A stretch of DNA of 64,000 nt from Clostridiales bacterium (GCA_004557905.1 SFFH01000001.1:124001-188000); one strand, 5' to 3'; positions 32,489 through 43,351 are shown, numbered from the stretch's first letter. A program made the numbers and translations. The notes: a model not told the origin generated them from the sequence alone.

Positions 32489-33121
32489 TTATTTCTTCTT
32501 GCCCTTGAGGGTGGAAAAGTCGAGCTTGTTCTCAGTATGATTCATCAGGCGCTTGATGTTTGCCCTGTGCCGCCAGACGACCGAGGCGCCGATGCAGACG
32601 GTGATGATCCACAGCGTCGGCTCCTGGAAACGCGTGATGACGATCAAAAGCGGCAGCGTGATCGCGGCGGCAATCGAGCCGACCGAGACATAATGCGTGA
32701 CCGCCACCAGAATCAGGAACACCGCGAACGCCAGCAGCGCCTGGACAGGGAAGACAAACAGCAGGCTGCCGAAGCTGGTGGCGATGCCCTTGCCGCCCTT
32801 GAAGCCGAAGTAGAGGGGATAATAGTGGCCGAGCACCGCGCCGACGACGCCGAGCAGGCCACCCAGTTCGCCGCCGATGAGCCACTTGCCGATAAACACG
32901 GCGATGATGCCCTTGAGCATGTCACCAATAAACGTAAGCAGCGCCATCTTGCGGCCCAGGACGCGCAGCATGTTGGTCGTACCGGCGTTGCCGCTGCCCT
33001 GAGAGCGGATGTCGGTCTTGGCAAAGAGTCTGGAGAGCACCACGCCCGTGGAGATGCTGCCCAGCAGGTAGCCGGCGACAATGACGATGAGGATGGAGAG
33101 GAGATTGCGGGTCATGATCAT
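32489..33121 (-). CDS. plsY: Glycerol-3-phosphate acyltransferase (acyl-phosphate type)
   Basis: A 210-residue membrane enzyme with five hydrophobic helices and the three PlsY motifs: GSGNAGTTNMLR (about 42-53), GHYYPLYFGFKGGKG (about 98-112) and a third loop near the C-terminus. It acylates glycerol-3-phosphate from acyl-phosphate, the first step of phospholipid synthesis. It is the third gene of the DUF512-der-plsY operon, 6 nt after der, whose end supplies AGGAGG. Confidence 0.95.
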   Translation of the reverse strand: MIMTRNLLSILIVIVAGYLLGSISTGVVLSRLFAKTDIRSQGSGNAGTTNMLRVLGRKMALLTFIGDMLKGIIAVFIGKWLIGGELGGLLGVVGAVLGHYYPLYFGFKGGKGIATSFGSLLFVFPVQALLAFAVFLILVAVTHYVSVGSIAAAITLPLLIVITRFQEPTLWIITVCIGASVVWRHRANIKRLMNHTENKLDFSTLKGKKK

Positions 33122-33127
33122 CAGGAA

Positions 33128-34459
33128 TCAGTCCTCCTTCTGAGTCTTCTGGCGCAGGATGAACTTGAGCGGTGTGCCCTCAAAGCCGAAAGCCTTGCGG
33201 AACTGGTTTTCCAGGTAGCGCTGATAGGCGAAGTGCATCAGCTTTTCGTCGTTGACGAAGAAGACGAAGGTCGGCGGGCAGACGCTCTGCTGCGTCGCGT
33301 AGTAGATCTTCAGGTGTCTTCCTGCGGTGAAGGGCGGCTGCAGCGCGGCGGTCGCGTCGGCGAGCACGTCGTTTAAAAGGCCGGTGGTGATGCGGCGGGA
33401 GGTCTGCTCGTAGACGGACCTGACCGTCTCGAGCACCTTTGGCACGCGCTGGCCGGTCAGCGCGGAGATGAAGAGCACGGGCGCGTAGTCCATGAACTTG
33501 AGGTCCTCGATGACCTTCTTGCGGTAGGCCTCCAGGGTGTTGGTGTCCTTTTCCACCGCGTCCCACTTGTTGACGACGATGATGGCGGCCTTACCCTCCT
33601 CGTGCACATAGCCGGCGACCTTGGTGTCCTGCTCGGTCACGCCGTCCTCGGCGTTGATGACGATCAGCGCGACGTCGCAGCGGCGCACGGCGGTCAGCGC
33701 GCGCACGATGGAGTAGCGCTCGATGGACTCCTCCTCGATGGCGCGCTTGCGGCGGATGCCGGCGGTGTCGATGATGTTGTAGCGCTGGCCGTCGCGGGTG
33801 AACGCGGTGTCGATCGCGTCGCGCGTGGTGCCGGCGATGTCGGAGACCATGGAGCGCTCCTGGCCGAGGATTTTGTTGACCAGGCTGCTCTTGCCCACGT
33901 TCGGACGGCCGACGACGGCGATCTGGATGGTGTGCTCCTCCTCCGGAATGTCGTCGCTGCCCTCGGGGAAGTGGCGGACCATCTCGTCGAGCAGATCGCC
34001 CAGACCCATCAGGTTGACGGACGAGATCGGGAACGGGTCGCCCAGGCCGAGGTTGTAGAACTCGTAGACGGCGTCGTTCATGCTGACGTTGTCCACCTTG
34101 TTGACCACCAGAATGACCGGCTTGCGGCTCTTGCGCAGCATGTTGGCGACCTCCTCGTCGTCCGCGGTCATGCCGGTGCGGCCGTCGGTGAAGAAGAGGA
34201 TCACGTCGCAGGTCTCGATGGCGATCTCTGCCTGGCGGCGCATCTGCCTGAGCATGATGTCGTCCGTGCGCGGTTCGATGCCGCCGGTGTCGATCAGCGT
34301 GAATTTGTGGTTCAGCCATTCACAGTCCGTGTAGATGCGGTCGCGGGTGACGCCCGGCGTATCCTCCACGATGGAGATGCGCTTCTTGGCGATCTTGTTG
34401 AAGAAGGTCGATTTGCCGACGTTCGGTCGGCCGACGACGGCGACAAGGGGCTTGGCCAT
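33128..34459 (-). CDS. der: Ribosome assembly GTPase Der (EngA)
   Basis: A 443-residue protein with two tandem GTPase domains, each with GRPNVGKS (residues 10-17 and about 184-191), DTxG and NKxD motifs (NKVD, NKWD), then a KH-like C-terminal domain. Der is essential for 50S ribosome maturation. It starts 4 nt after the DUF512 stop with a GGAGG site inside that gene's end. The DUF512-der-plsY order is common in Clostridia and Bacilli. Confidence 0.97.
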   Translation of the reverse strand: MAKPLVAVVGRPNVGKSTFFNKIAKKRISIVEDTPGVTRDRIYTDCEWLNHKFTLIDTGGIEPRTDDIMLRQMRRQAEIAIETCDVILFFTDGRTGMTADDEEVANMLRKSRKPVILVVNKVDNVSMNDAVYEFYNLGLGDPFPISSVNLMGLGDLLDEMVRHFPEGSDDIPEEEHTIQIAVVGRPNVGKSSLVNKILGQERSMVSDIAGTTRDAIDTAFTRDGQRYNIIDTAGIRRKRAIEEESIERYSIVRALTAVRRCDVALIVINAEDGVTEQDTKVAGYVHEEGKAAIIVVNKWDAVEKDTNTLEAYRKKVIEDLKFMDYAPVLFISALTGQRVPKVLETVRSVYEQTSRRITTGLLNDVLADATAALQPPFTAGRHLKIYYATQQSVCPPTFVFFVNDEKLMHFAYQRYLENQFRKAFGFEGTPLKFILRQKTQKED

Positions 34460-34463
34460 GCGA

Positions 34464-35783
34464 TTATTCCTCCGTTCCGCGCAGGGCGTCGAGCAGATCC
34501 GCGCCGTCGTCCGGGACGGGGTGAATGCGGATGCCGAGGGCTTCCTGCGCCTCTTGCAGCGTCATGTCGTCAAGGAAGATGTCCTCTCCCTCGCGAAGCA
34601 TGCTTTCGGTGATGAGTATTTCATCCGCTTCCACGCCCTTGAGCTGGGCGACAAGGTCCTGCCCGGTGATCAGGCCGGACACGGTGACCGTTTCGCCGAA
34701 GAAGCGGTTGATGATGGGGTGAATGGCGATTCTTACGCCGGGAATGGGGCATTCATCAAGAAGCGCCTGCATGAACGGTGCGACCGACGTGCCCGTCGCC
34801 ATGATGACGCGGCGGGGGACGATCTCCTCGCCGTCCGGGTCAAAGCGCTGGGCGAGCCGGTAGGCCTCCCGGAACTCGTCCCGCAGGCGTGCAAGCAGGC
34901 CCACGCCGTTTTCAAACTGCGGAAAGTCCTCGTAGGTGTCCGCCTCGGGAATCTCAAGCCCTGCGATCTGGTAGAACTCGTCGGACGGGAAGACGAAGCG
35001 CGTGCCGTGGCGCTCAAGCATCTCCTTCTGGAACGCCTCCGCCTGCCGGACCACCGTGAGCGCTTCCTCCTTTGTGTAGGGGCGCAGCGGGTAGAGGTGC
35101 TCGCGATAGCGGGTCAGACCCACGGGCACCAGCGCCACCGTCAGCGCGTGCGGCGCGAGGGAGGCGAGGTCGGTAAGCGTTCGGTCAAGTTCCGGCCCGT
35201 CGTTGATTTCCGGGCAGAGCACCACCTGGCAGTGAAAGCTCATGCCGTTGTCCGCAAAACGCTTCAGGTGCTCCATGATCCGGTCTGCATGGACGTGGGA
35301 GAGCATCTTCTTGCGCAGCTCGCCGTTGGTCGTCTGGACGGAGACGTAGATCGGGCTCGCCTTGCGCTCGATCATCCGGTCCATTTCCGCCTTGGGCAGG
35401 TTGGTCAGCGTCACGAAGTTGCCGGCCATCAGCGACAGCCGCCAGTCGTCGTCGCGCACATACAGGCTCGGGCGCATGCCCGGCGGCATCTGCTCGATGA
35501 AGCAGAACATGCAGTGGTTCGCGCAGGTCTTCGGACAGCTCATCAGCGAGGACTCCAGCGTCAACCCCAGGGCATCCTCCGTTCGCTTATGGATATGCAC
35601 CGTGCGCTGCGCGCCGTTTTCATCTTCAAGCAGCATCTCCAGGGAAGGCCGCGCAGTCAGGAACTGGTAATCCACCAGATCCAGCACCGGCGTGCGGTTG
35701 ATGGAGATGAGCGTTTCTCCGGACCTGATGCCGCTGCGTGCGGCAAGGGAGCCGGGGAAGACGCCGGCAATGCGCTGGGACAT
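34464..35783 (-). CDS. DUF512 radical SAM-like protein
   Basis: A 439-residue protein with an N-terminal PDZ-like segment (GVFPGSLAARSGIRSGETLISIN), the cysteine motif CANHCMFC (about residue 82-89) that would bind a 4Fe-4S cluster, and a C-terminal DUF512 domain (about 270-410). Members are conserved in Firmicutes next to der, but the reaction is unknown. Start chosen at ATG 35781-35783, 10 nt after GAGGTG; a TTG 24 nt upstream is possible. First gene of the operon, with a clear promoter. Confidence 0.87.
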   Translation of the reverse strand: MSQRIAGVFPGSLAARSGIRSGETLISINRTPVLDLVDYQFLTARPSLEMLLEDENGAQRTVHIHKRTEDALGLTLESSLMSCPKTCANHCMFCFIEQMPPGMRPSLYVRDDDWRLSLMAGNFVTLTNLPKAEMDRMIERKASPIYVSVQTTNGELRKKMLSHVHADRIMEHLKRFADNGMSFHCQVVLCPEINDGPELDRTLTDLASLAPHALTVALVPVGLTRYREHLYPLRPYTKEEALTVVRQAEAFQKEMLERHGTRFVFPSDEFYQIAGLEIPEADTYEDFPQFENGVGLLARLRDEFREAYRLAQRFDPDGEEIVPRRVIMATGTSVAPFMQALLDECPIPGVRIAIHPIINRFFGETVTVSGLITGQDLVAQLKGVEADEILITESMLREGEDIFLDDMTLQEAQEALGIRIHPVPDDGADLLDALRGTEE

Positions 35784-35820
35784 GCTTTCGTGACACCTCT
35801 TTTTCAAATTAACCCAACTT

Positions 35821-35849
35821 ATTATCTACAAATTCATACGCAAAGTCAA
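35821..35849 (-). promoter_or_regulatory. Sigma-A-type promoter for DUF512-der-plsY
   Basis: On the minus strand TTGACT (35844-35849), 17-nt spacer, GATAAT (35821-35826). Confidence 0.75.
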
Positions 35850-35871
35850 GTGTTTTCGGAAAAGCGGCATG

Positions 35872-35913
35872 AAAACACGGGCCCCGGACATGGACAGTGT
35901 ACCGGTCCCGTGT
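35872..35913 (-). terminator. Terminator of the DUF1614-spoIIP operon
   Basis: On the minus strand ACACGGG (35907-35913) pairs with CCCGTGT (35875-35881), with an inner CCGG/CCGG helix, followed by GTTTTC. Confidence 0.65.
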
Positions 35914-35953
35914 GAATATCCTGTTGCCGTTGTGTTTCAGAAGGGTAATATTC

Positions 35954-37114
35954 TCATGAGGCGTCCTCGTCCTTCTTTTTGCCGACGAGGCCGCCCGTCA
36001 TCTCGCGCAGATTGCGGCCGATCTTGTTGCCCATGGCCTTTCCGCCGCCCGTCTGCACGAGCGCAAAGAGGATCACCCCCACGACGACGAGCACGGCCAG
36101 CAGCGCGATGCCGGACATGGAGCCCTTGTTCTTGGCTGACGTCGATGCCTTTTCGGCGGACTCGGCTTTTGCGGTCTTCGTGCCCCTGGCGCTGCCGGTT
36201 TGCGCGCCGTAGAGCGTGGTGGAGACTACGTCAGCCATCACGTCGGTGGAATTGAGCACCCGCTCCTTGCTGATGGTGTGCGTGCCGAATTCCAGCAGGA
36301 TGGCGTTGGGGGAAAGATCCTGGTTGTAATTGCCCTTGCCGATGAAGATGTCCTTCACCAGACCGGGGTATTTCTTGTCCGCGACGGCCTTGATCTCCTT
36401 GGCGAACGCGCGGTTCACCTCGCTGTTCTGGTTGCTGCGGCCCACCAGCAGGCGCACCTGTGAGGCGTTCTCCCCGTCGATCGTGGCGACATATTCATCC
36501 GCATTGGGGATGCCGTCTCGGTGGATGTCGATGATCGCGTCCGGTCGATTTTGAAGCAGGCGCTCCGCCGTGCGGCGGCTGCGCCGGTACGCGCCGGAAT
36601 CGTGCGGCAGGTGGGTGGATTCGTCGAGAATCACGTCGATTCCCTTGGCCTGCAGCGCGTCACGGAACTGGCGCGCCACGTCGTAGATGCCGCCCTGCCC
36701 GTCGATGCTCTGCGTGCCGTCGGAGGGAACGTAGCTCTCGTCGCTGTGGGTGACATACATGGCGATGAGCTTCTTGCCGTCCGTGCTGCCCGATGCAGCC
36801 TGAACCGCGCCGCCAGATGGAGCAAAGACGGCCTGTGCCTCGCCCGCGTCCAGCCAGGAGACGTCCGGCATGGCTTCCTCGCCGACGCGCGAGGCGGTGG
36901 CGGTCGTGCCGCTGACCTGCCCGATGCGGTAGAGCACGTTGTCCCGGCTGATGTACTCGTCGCCGACGTTCACGGCGTGGGAGATGGCAAAGAGAGCGAC
37001 GCCGTTTTCGTCGGTGACGGTAAAGACGGCGCTGTCGTCCGGATCGTCCTCGGCCAGCGCGGCGGGCGCAAGGAGCATGAGCGCGAGCAGCAGACAGAAA
37101 AGCCCCTTTTTCAT
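35954..37114 (-). CDS. spoIIP: Stage II sporulation protein P (SpoIIP-type amidase)
   Basis: A 386-residue protein with a signal peptide (1-21), an N-terminal region of about 110 residues, the SpoIIP amidase domain (about 115-300) with AMYVTHSDESYVPS and DSGAYRRSR then IDIHRDG, and a C-terminal membrane helix (about 335-355). SpoIIP cleaves septal and forespore peptidoglycan during engulfment. The C-terminal anchor and long N-region differ from Bacillus SpoIIP, which is anchored at its N-terminus. It starts inside an ATGA overlap with the DUF1614 gene after GGGAGG. Confidence 0.82.
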   Translation of the reverse strand: MKKGLFCLLLALMLLAPAALAEDDPDDSAVFTVTDENGVALFAISHAVNVGDEYISRDNVLYRIGQVSGTTATASRVGEEAMPDVSWLDAGEAQAVFAPSGGAVQAASGSTDGKKLIAMYVTHSDESYVPSDGTQSIDGQGGIYDVARQFRDALQAKGIDVILDESTHLPHDSGAYRRSRRTAERLLQNRPDAIIDIHRDGIPNADEYVATIDGENASQVRLLVGRSNQNSEVNRAFAKEIKAVADKKYPGLVKDIFIGKGNYNQDLSPNAILLEFGTHTISKERVLNSTDVMADVVSTTLYGAQTGSARGTKTAKAESAEKASTSAKNKGSMSGIALLAVLVVVGVILFALVQTGGGKAMGNKIGRNLREMTGGLVGKKKDEDAS

Positions 37115-37764
37115 GCGCGGTGTCCTCCCTCAATCGCGCCGTCCTCATGCGGCGCGCGGGCGCGGCCGGTCTGTATGCGCTCCATGATCTCGCCGACCAG
37201 CTCGCACATCAGCACGCCGGTGATGCCCGCGATCACTACAGCGTCGAGCGCGCCTGCGCCGCCGAGGTGCACCGTCTGGTTGATGCCCTTCATCCACAGC
37301 GACACGCCGCCCACGATATCCGCGATGATGATGCCCAGCACGCCCGCGATGAACGCGCTGCGGCGCGAGCGGCCCAGCAGCCAGGCGATGACGCCGCCCG
37401 CGATGCCGGTGAGGATCATCGGGTCGAGCATGGGCATGGCGAGCGGATCGGAGGGAATCACCAGATTCAGCGCGTAGATGGCCGCCGCCGTGAGGAAAGA
37501 GGCGACCAGCGCGCGCACGCGCTCCTTGCCCGTGCCGGCGTGCAGCAGGAGATAGACGCACACGATGAAGGGAATGAGCGCGCCGCCGATGTTCAGCTCG
37601 ACGAGCCCCAGCGGGATGCTGGGGAGCCATCCGCCGATGAAGATGGCCGCCACGCACAAGAGCGCTTGCCGGTCGGTGAGCGCCATGCGGTCCAGCACGC
37701 GCTGGAGCACGCCAAAGAGAATCAGCAAACCGAGCACGAGCAGAAGAATCATGCCGATGGACAT
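37111..37764 (-). CDS. DUF1614 membrane protein
   Basis: A 217-residue protein with about seven hydrophobic helices, matching the DUF1614 layout (GGALIPFIVCVYLL near residue 60, and a Gly/Asp-rich helix GVLGIIIADIVGG). Function unknown. It overlaps spoIIP by 4 nt (ATGA at 37111-37114), so it is translationally coupled and probably acts in sporulation too. A possible forespore-type promoter is upstream. Confidence 0.75.
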   Translation of the reverse strand: MSIGMILLLVLGLLILFGVLQRVLDRMALTDRQALLCVAAIFIGGWLPSIPLGLVELNIGGALIPFIVCVYLLLHAGTGKERVRALVASFLTAAAIYALNLVIPSDPLAMPMLDPMILTGIAGGVIAWLLGRSRRSAFIAGVLGIIIADIVGGVSLWMKGINQTVHLGGAGALDAVVIAGITGVLMCELVGEIMERIQTGRARAPHEDGAIEGGHRA

Positions 37765-37798
37765 GGAAAAACCTCGCTTTCTGATACGCTTATGCGGC

Positions 37799-37828
37799 TA
37801 GTGTGCGGTTTTGCTGCGCATTTTATCC
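37799..37828 (-). promoter_or_regulatory. Candidate forespore-type promoter for DUF1614-spoIIP
   Basis: On the minus strand GGATA (37824-37828), 18-nt spacer, CACACTA (37799-37805). It has the same form as the candidate ahead of spoVAC (GTATC, 18 nt, CACAATA). Short motifs, so a chance match is possible. Confidence 0.3.
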
Positions 37829-37864
37829 TCAAAGCGCGCGCAAAAAACGAGCGCATGGCAATTC

Positions 37865-37893
37865 TTGCAAATCCTGCGCATATCTGCTAAAAT
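37865..37893 (+). promoter_or_regulatory. Sigma-A-type promoter for the topoisomerase operon
   Basis: TTGCAA (37865-37870), 17-nt spacer, TAAAAT (37888-37893), 34 nt before the start codon. Confidence 0.7.
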
Positions 37894-37927
37894 AAGAGGC
37901 TGCATCATCACAAGGGAGGTTCTATTC

Positions 37928-39898
<1,971 letters not shown>

Positions 39899-42346
39899 AT
39901 GGCACGCAAAAAGACCCCGGAGACGGTGGAGAACAAGCCGCAGCACGCGATTATCCAGCGGCCCATGGAGGAGGTCATGCACATCTCCATGATCCCGTAC
40001 GCGGAGCACGTCATCCTCGAGCGCGCCCTGCCGCGCGTGGAGGACGGCCTCAAGCCCGTGCAGCGCCGCATTCTCTTCACCCTGAACGAGCTGGGCGTCA
40101 CGCCGGACAAGCCGCACAAGAAGTGCGCGCGCATCGTCGGCGACTGCCTGGGCAAGTATCATCCGCACGGCGACAGCTCCGTCTATGACGCGATGGTGCG
40201 CATGGCGCAGCCTTACAGCATGCGCGGCGTGCTGGTGGACGGCCACGGCAACTTTGGCTCCATCGACGGCGACAGCGCTGCGGCGATGCGATACACGGAG
40301 GCGCGCATGGCGCCCCTGGCGCTGGAGATGCTGCGGGACATCGACAAGGACACCGTGCCCTTCAGCTTCAACTTCGACGATTCCCTCAAGGAGCCGGACA
40401 TGCTGCCTGCGCGCTATCCGAATCTGCTGGTCAACGGCGCGTCCGGCATCGCGGTCGGCCTGGCGACGAACATCCCGCCGCACAACCTGCGCGAGGCGAT
40501 TGACGCGGCGATCCTGCTGATGGACAACCCGGACGCGAGCCTTGCAGAGATCATGAAGGTGCTGCCCGCGCCGGACTTCCCGACCGGCGGCTGCCTGATT
40601 GACAACGAGGAGATCCAGCGCGCCTACGAGACGGGCCGCGGCAAGCTGACCCTGCGCGCGAAGGTGCACATCGAGGACGGCACGGCGGGCAGAAAGCTCA
40701 TCGTCATCACCGAGGTGCCGTATCAGGTGCCCAAGGCGGCGATGCTCGAGAAGATCCTCCGGCTCAGCGAGGAGAGGAAGGCGCAGCTCGGCGGCATCTA
40801 CGACATCCGCGACGAATCCGACCGCACGGGCCTGCGCGCGGTCATCGAGCTCAAGAAGGATGTCGATCCGATGCAGGTGCTCTCCGTGCTCTACAAGTAC
40901 TCCGATCTGCAGATCACCTTCGGCGTGAACATGGTCGCCATCGCGGAGGGACGCCCGGTGCAGATGGGCGTCAAGGCGATGCTTTCCTATTATATTGACC
41001 ACCAGAAGCGCGTCATCACCCGTCGCACGAAGTACGAGCTGGAGCAGGCGCGCGCCCGGGAGCACATCCTCGCCGGCCTCATGGTGGCGGTCAATCACCT
41101 CGACGAGGTGATCGCGCTCATCCGCGCCAGCAAGAATCCGAAGGAGGCCAAGGAGCAGCTCCAGAACTGCTTCGGCCTGACCGACATTCAGGCGCAGGCG
41201 ATTCTCGACATGCGCCTGCAGCGCCTGACGGGCCTGGAAATCGAGGCGCTGCGCAGGGAGTACGAGGCGATCCTCAAAACGATCAGCCGCCTGGAGGGCA
41301 TCCTGAAGAGCGAAAAGAAGCTCATCGGCGTCATCCGCGCGGAGATGGGCGAAATCCGTGAAAGATTCGGCGACGACCGGCGCACGCAGCTCATCGAGGA
41401 TGACAGCGCGAAGCTGCCGGTGGTCGAAAACAAGCCGATCGCTGAGGACACAGCCATCCTGCGCCTGCGCGACGGCCAGCTTCGCCGCATGAGCCCGCGC
41501 ATGGTGGACAAGTTCCTCCAGCAGCCGGGCATGAGCGGCGAGCTCGTGCAGACGATCCAGACCGCGACGGACGAATCACTGTACATCTTCACGAATCTGG
41601 GCAATTGCTTCATGCTGGACGTGGCGAAGATTCCGGAGACGATGCGCCTCAAGGAGCGCGGCAGCCTGCTGACCGGCCTGATCGCGGGGCTTGCGGACGG
41701 CGAGACGGCGGTGAATATGCTCTGCGCCAGGAGCGAGGAGATGGGCAAATTCGGCGAGCTGCTCTTTGTGACGAGGAACGGCCAGGTGAAGCGCACGGCG
41801 GCCGGCGAGTACGGCATCCGCCGCAGCCGTTTCAGCGCGATTGCGCTCAAGGGCGACGATCAGGTCGTTGCGGTGACGACGGCCGCGGAAGGCGACAAGG
41901 GCGATCTGCTGCTGGCGACGCGGCAGGGCATGGCGGTGCGCTTCAAGCTCAGCGAGATTCCGACGACAGGCCGCGCGACGGCCGGCGTTCGCGGCATCGA
42001 CGTGGGCGACGGCGACGAGGTCGGCTGGATGCTGATGCCGGGGGCGGGCGACATGCTGCTGCTCATCAGCGACCGCGGCTATGGCAAGCGCGATGTGGAC
42101 CGCCAGAAGCGCGCGGGCAAGGGGCAGCGCCTCCTGCCGATGCCCCGGACCGGCGAGACCGGCACATGCCTGGCGGGCCTGCTCGACGTGACGCATGCGC
42201 AGCAGATTTCCTTCACCCAGAAGGGCGGTCATGTGACGGCGATGAACGCGTTTGAAATCGGCGTCGAGCGCCGCGCGGGCAAGGGACAGCTGTTGGTCAG
42301 CGTGCTGCTGGACGACGTGGTGACGGATGCGGCTGCGGCAGATTAA
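39899..42346 (+). CDS. Type IIA DNA topoisomerase subunit A (GyrA/ParC)
   Basis: An 815-residue cleavage-religation subunit. The catalytic Tyr132 is in AAMRYTEARM; the quinolone-interaction segment is HPHGDSSVYDAM, with the susceptible-type Ser. The C-terminal beta-pinwheel (about 510-800) contains QKRAGKG at residues 736-742, one residue away from the GyrA box (Q-K/R-R-G-G-K/R-G), and a similar ERRAGKG at about 790. It could therefore wrap DNA like gyrase in a weakened way, or be topo IV. It starts directly at the end of the B-subunit stop codon. Confidence 0.92.
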   Translation: MARKKTPETVENKPQHAIIQRPMEEVMHISMIPYAEHVILERALPRVEDGLKPVQRRILFTLNELGVTPDKPHKKCARIVGDCLGKYHPHGDSSVYDAMVRMAQPYSMRGVLVDGHGNFGSIDGDSAAAMRYTEARMAPLALEMLRDIDKDTVPFSFNFDDSLKEPDMLPARYPNLLVNGASGIAVGLATNIPPHNLREAIDAAILLMDNPDASLAEIMKVLPAPDFPTGGCLIDNEEIQRAYETGRGKLTLRAKVHIEDGTAGRKLIVITEVPYQVPKAAMLEKILRLSEERKAQLGGIYDIRDESDRTGLRAVIELKKDVDPMQVLSVLYKYSDLQITFGVNMVAIAEGRPVQMGVKAMLSYYIDHQKRVITRRTKYELEQARAREHILAGLMVAVNHLDEVIALIRASKNPKEAKEQLQNCFGLTDIQAQAILDMRLQRLTGLEIEALRREYEAILKTISRLEGILKSEKKLIGVIRAEMGEIRERFGDDRRTQLIEDDSAKLPVVENKPIAEDTAILRLRDGQLRRMSPRMVDKFLQQPGMSGELVQTIQTATDESLYIFTNLGNCFMLDVAKIPETMRLKERGSLLTGLIAGLADGETAVNMLCARSEEMGKFGELLFVTRNGQVKRTAAGEYGIRRSRFSAIALKGDDQVVAVTTAAEGDKGDLLLATRQGMAVRFKLSEIPTTGRATAGVRGIDVGDGDEVGWMLMPGAGDMLLLISDRGYGKRDVDRQKRAGKGQRLLPMPRTGETGTCLAGLLDVTHAQQISFTQKGGHVTAMNAFEIGVERRAGKGQLLVSVLLDDVVTDAAAAD

Positions 42347-42385
42347 ACAATTGCAGGAATTTCTTAAATTTTCGTGACAATCTTG

Positions 42386-42414
42386 TTGACAGACCCCTTC
42401 ATGAATGATATAAT
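42386..42414 (+). promoter_or_regulatory. Perfect consensus promoter of the RiPP-like locus
   Basis: TTGACA (42386-42391), 17-nt spacer, TATAAT (42409-42414): a full match to the housekeeping consensus, the best promoter in the window. A leader of about 80 nt with a GTGCGG/CCGCAC hairpin precedes the PqqD-like gene. Confidence 0.9.
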
Positions 42415-42498
42415 GAGCGTAATTAAAGGCGTTCCGGTTGCGTGCGGATATCGATCCCCGTCCATCCCGCACGACGAAAGGCGAAGGAAGTGAAGACA

Positions 42499-42804
42499 GT
42501 GGGCGGCCAGCCTGCCGAAAAAAAGAGGCGCTTTCAGATTGCGCCGGGCTTTGTGCTTCGGCGGATTGGGGACGACGCGGTGCTGATCCCCATCGGGGAG
42601 CATCCGGTCTTTACCAACGTGATGATGACGCCGAACAGGACGGCGGCGTTCCTCTGGCAGGCTTTTTCGGAGCCGAGCACCGAGGAGGACGTCGTGATGC
42701 GCGCGCTGGAACGGTTTGACGGCGATGAAGCGGAGATCCGCAGAGACGTTGCGATGTTTATGAAGGAATCCATTGACAACCAGGTTCTCGTGGAGGTTGA
42801 TTGA
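42499..42804 (+). CDS. PqqD-family peptide-recognition (RRE) protein
   Basis: A 101-residue protein with the PqqD fold pattern: VLRRIGDDAVLIPIG strands, TPNRTAAFLWQAF helix, STEEDVVMRALERFD and DVAMFMKES helices. Such stand-alone RiPP recognition elements bind the leader of a precursor peptide and deliver it to a radical SAM enzyme. GTG 42499 is 9 nt after AAGGAA; GTG 42490 is a possible longer start. It is followed after one base by the candidate precursor and then the radical SAM gene, the expected trio. Confidence 0.82.
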   Translation: MGGQPAEKKRRFQIAPGFVLRRIGDDAVLIPIGEHPVFTNVMMTPNRTAAFLWQAFSEPSTEEDVVMRALERFDGDEAEIRRDVAMFMKESIDNQVLVEVD

Positions 42805-42805
42805 T

Positions 42806-43297
42806 ATGAAGGAAATGTGGGAGAAGCCGAGGATTGCGGTTCAGGCCTTTGTTGCGGGGGAGTATGCGGCGTCGTGCTGTATTGAAGTCCGTTGTCTTGT
42901 GAATCAGGAAAAGACTTTTAATCCGTTAGGCTTGAAAGACGATGGCGCAGAAATGTGGTCTAAATGGGTAGATACTCCGGAAAAAGGGAATAGAATAGAG
43001 AACGACCAGAATCATAACGGAATCTATTTGGATGAGCATTATCAAAGCTGTAGCCGCACTGATAACAATTATCTGTATACAGATGAGAATGCAAATAATG
43101 CTTTGGGAATCTGGGAGTATAGTAATGAGCAGAAGAAGGATTTGAGCGGCGTGGTTACATATTGGAAAGATATAAATGAAGACAAAAAGTATAGCGCAGA
43201 TGATTTGATTGCATGGGTAACCTATAACGCAAGTGCTTTCTGGCGTCACTGGGGTTACTTGGGAAATCAGGATAAGAATCGTCCCAATCACTCCTAA
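42806..43297 (+). CDS. Candidate radical-SAM-modified precursor (large RiPP-like protein)
   Basis: A 163-residue protein starting 9 nt after GGAGG, between a PqqD-like gene and a radical SAM gene. The N-terminus looks like a leader: Trp5, Lys7-Pro8, Phe15, Glu19-Tyr20, then Cys24-Cys25 and Cys30. The rest is rich in Asn, Asp, Tyr and Trp, with two Asp/Asn-rich loops (DQNHNG at 67-72 and DINEDKKYSADD at 122-133) like calcium-binding loops, and four Cys in total. From about codon 30 the DNA drops to 35-40% GC. I know no function; a modified, secreted product is inferred from position only. Confidence 0.6.
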   Translation: MKEMWEKPRIAVQAFVAGEYAASCCIEVRCLVNQEKTFNPLGLKDDGAEMWSKWVDTPEKGNRIENDQNHNGIYLDEHYQSCSRTDNNYLYTDENANNALGIWEYSNEQKKDLSGVVTYWKDINEDKKYSADDLIAWVTYNASAFWRHWGYLGNQDKNRPNHS

Positions 43298-43312
43298 TCA
43301 ATACGCGATAAG

Positions 43313-43339
43313 AGAATCGGAGCAATCCGGTTCTTTTTT
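43313..43339 (+). terminator. Intra-operon terminator/attenuator after the precursor
   Basis: Nine-pair stem (43313-43321 with 43326-43334) closed by a GCAA tetraloop and followed by TTTTTT. It lies between precursor and radical SAM genes, so most transcripts should stop here, giving more precursor than enzyme. Confidence 0.85.
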
Positions 43340-43351
43340 GACGGAGGGAAA

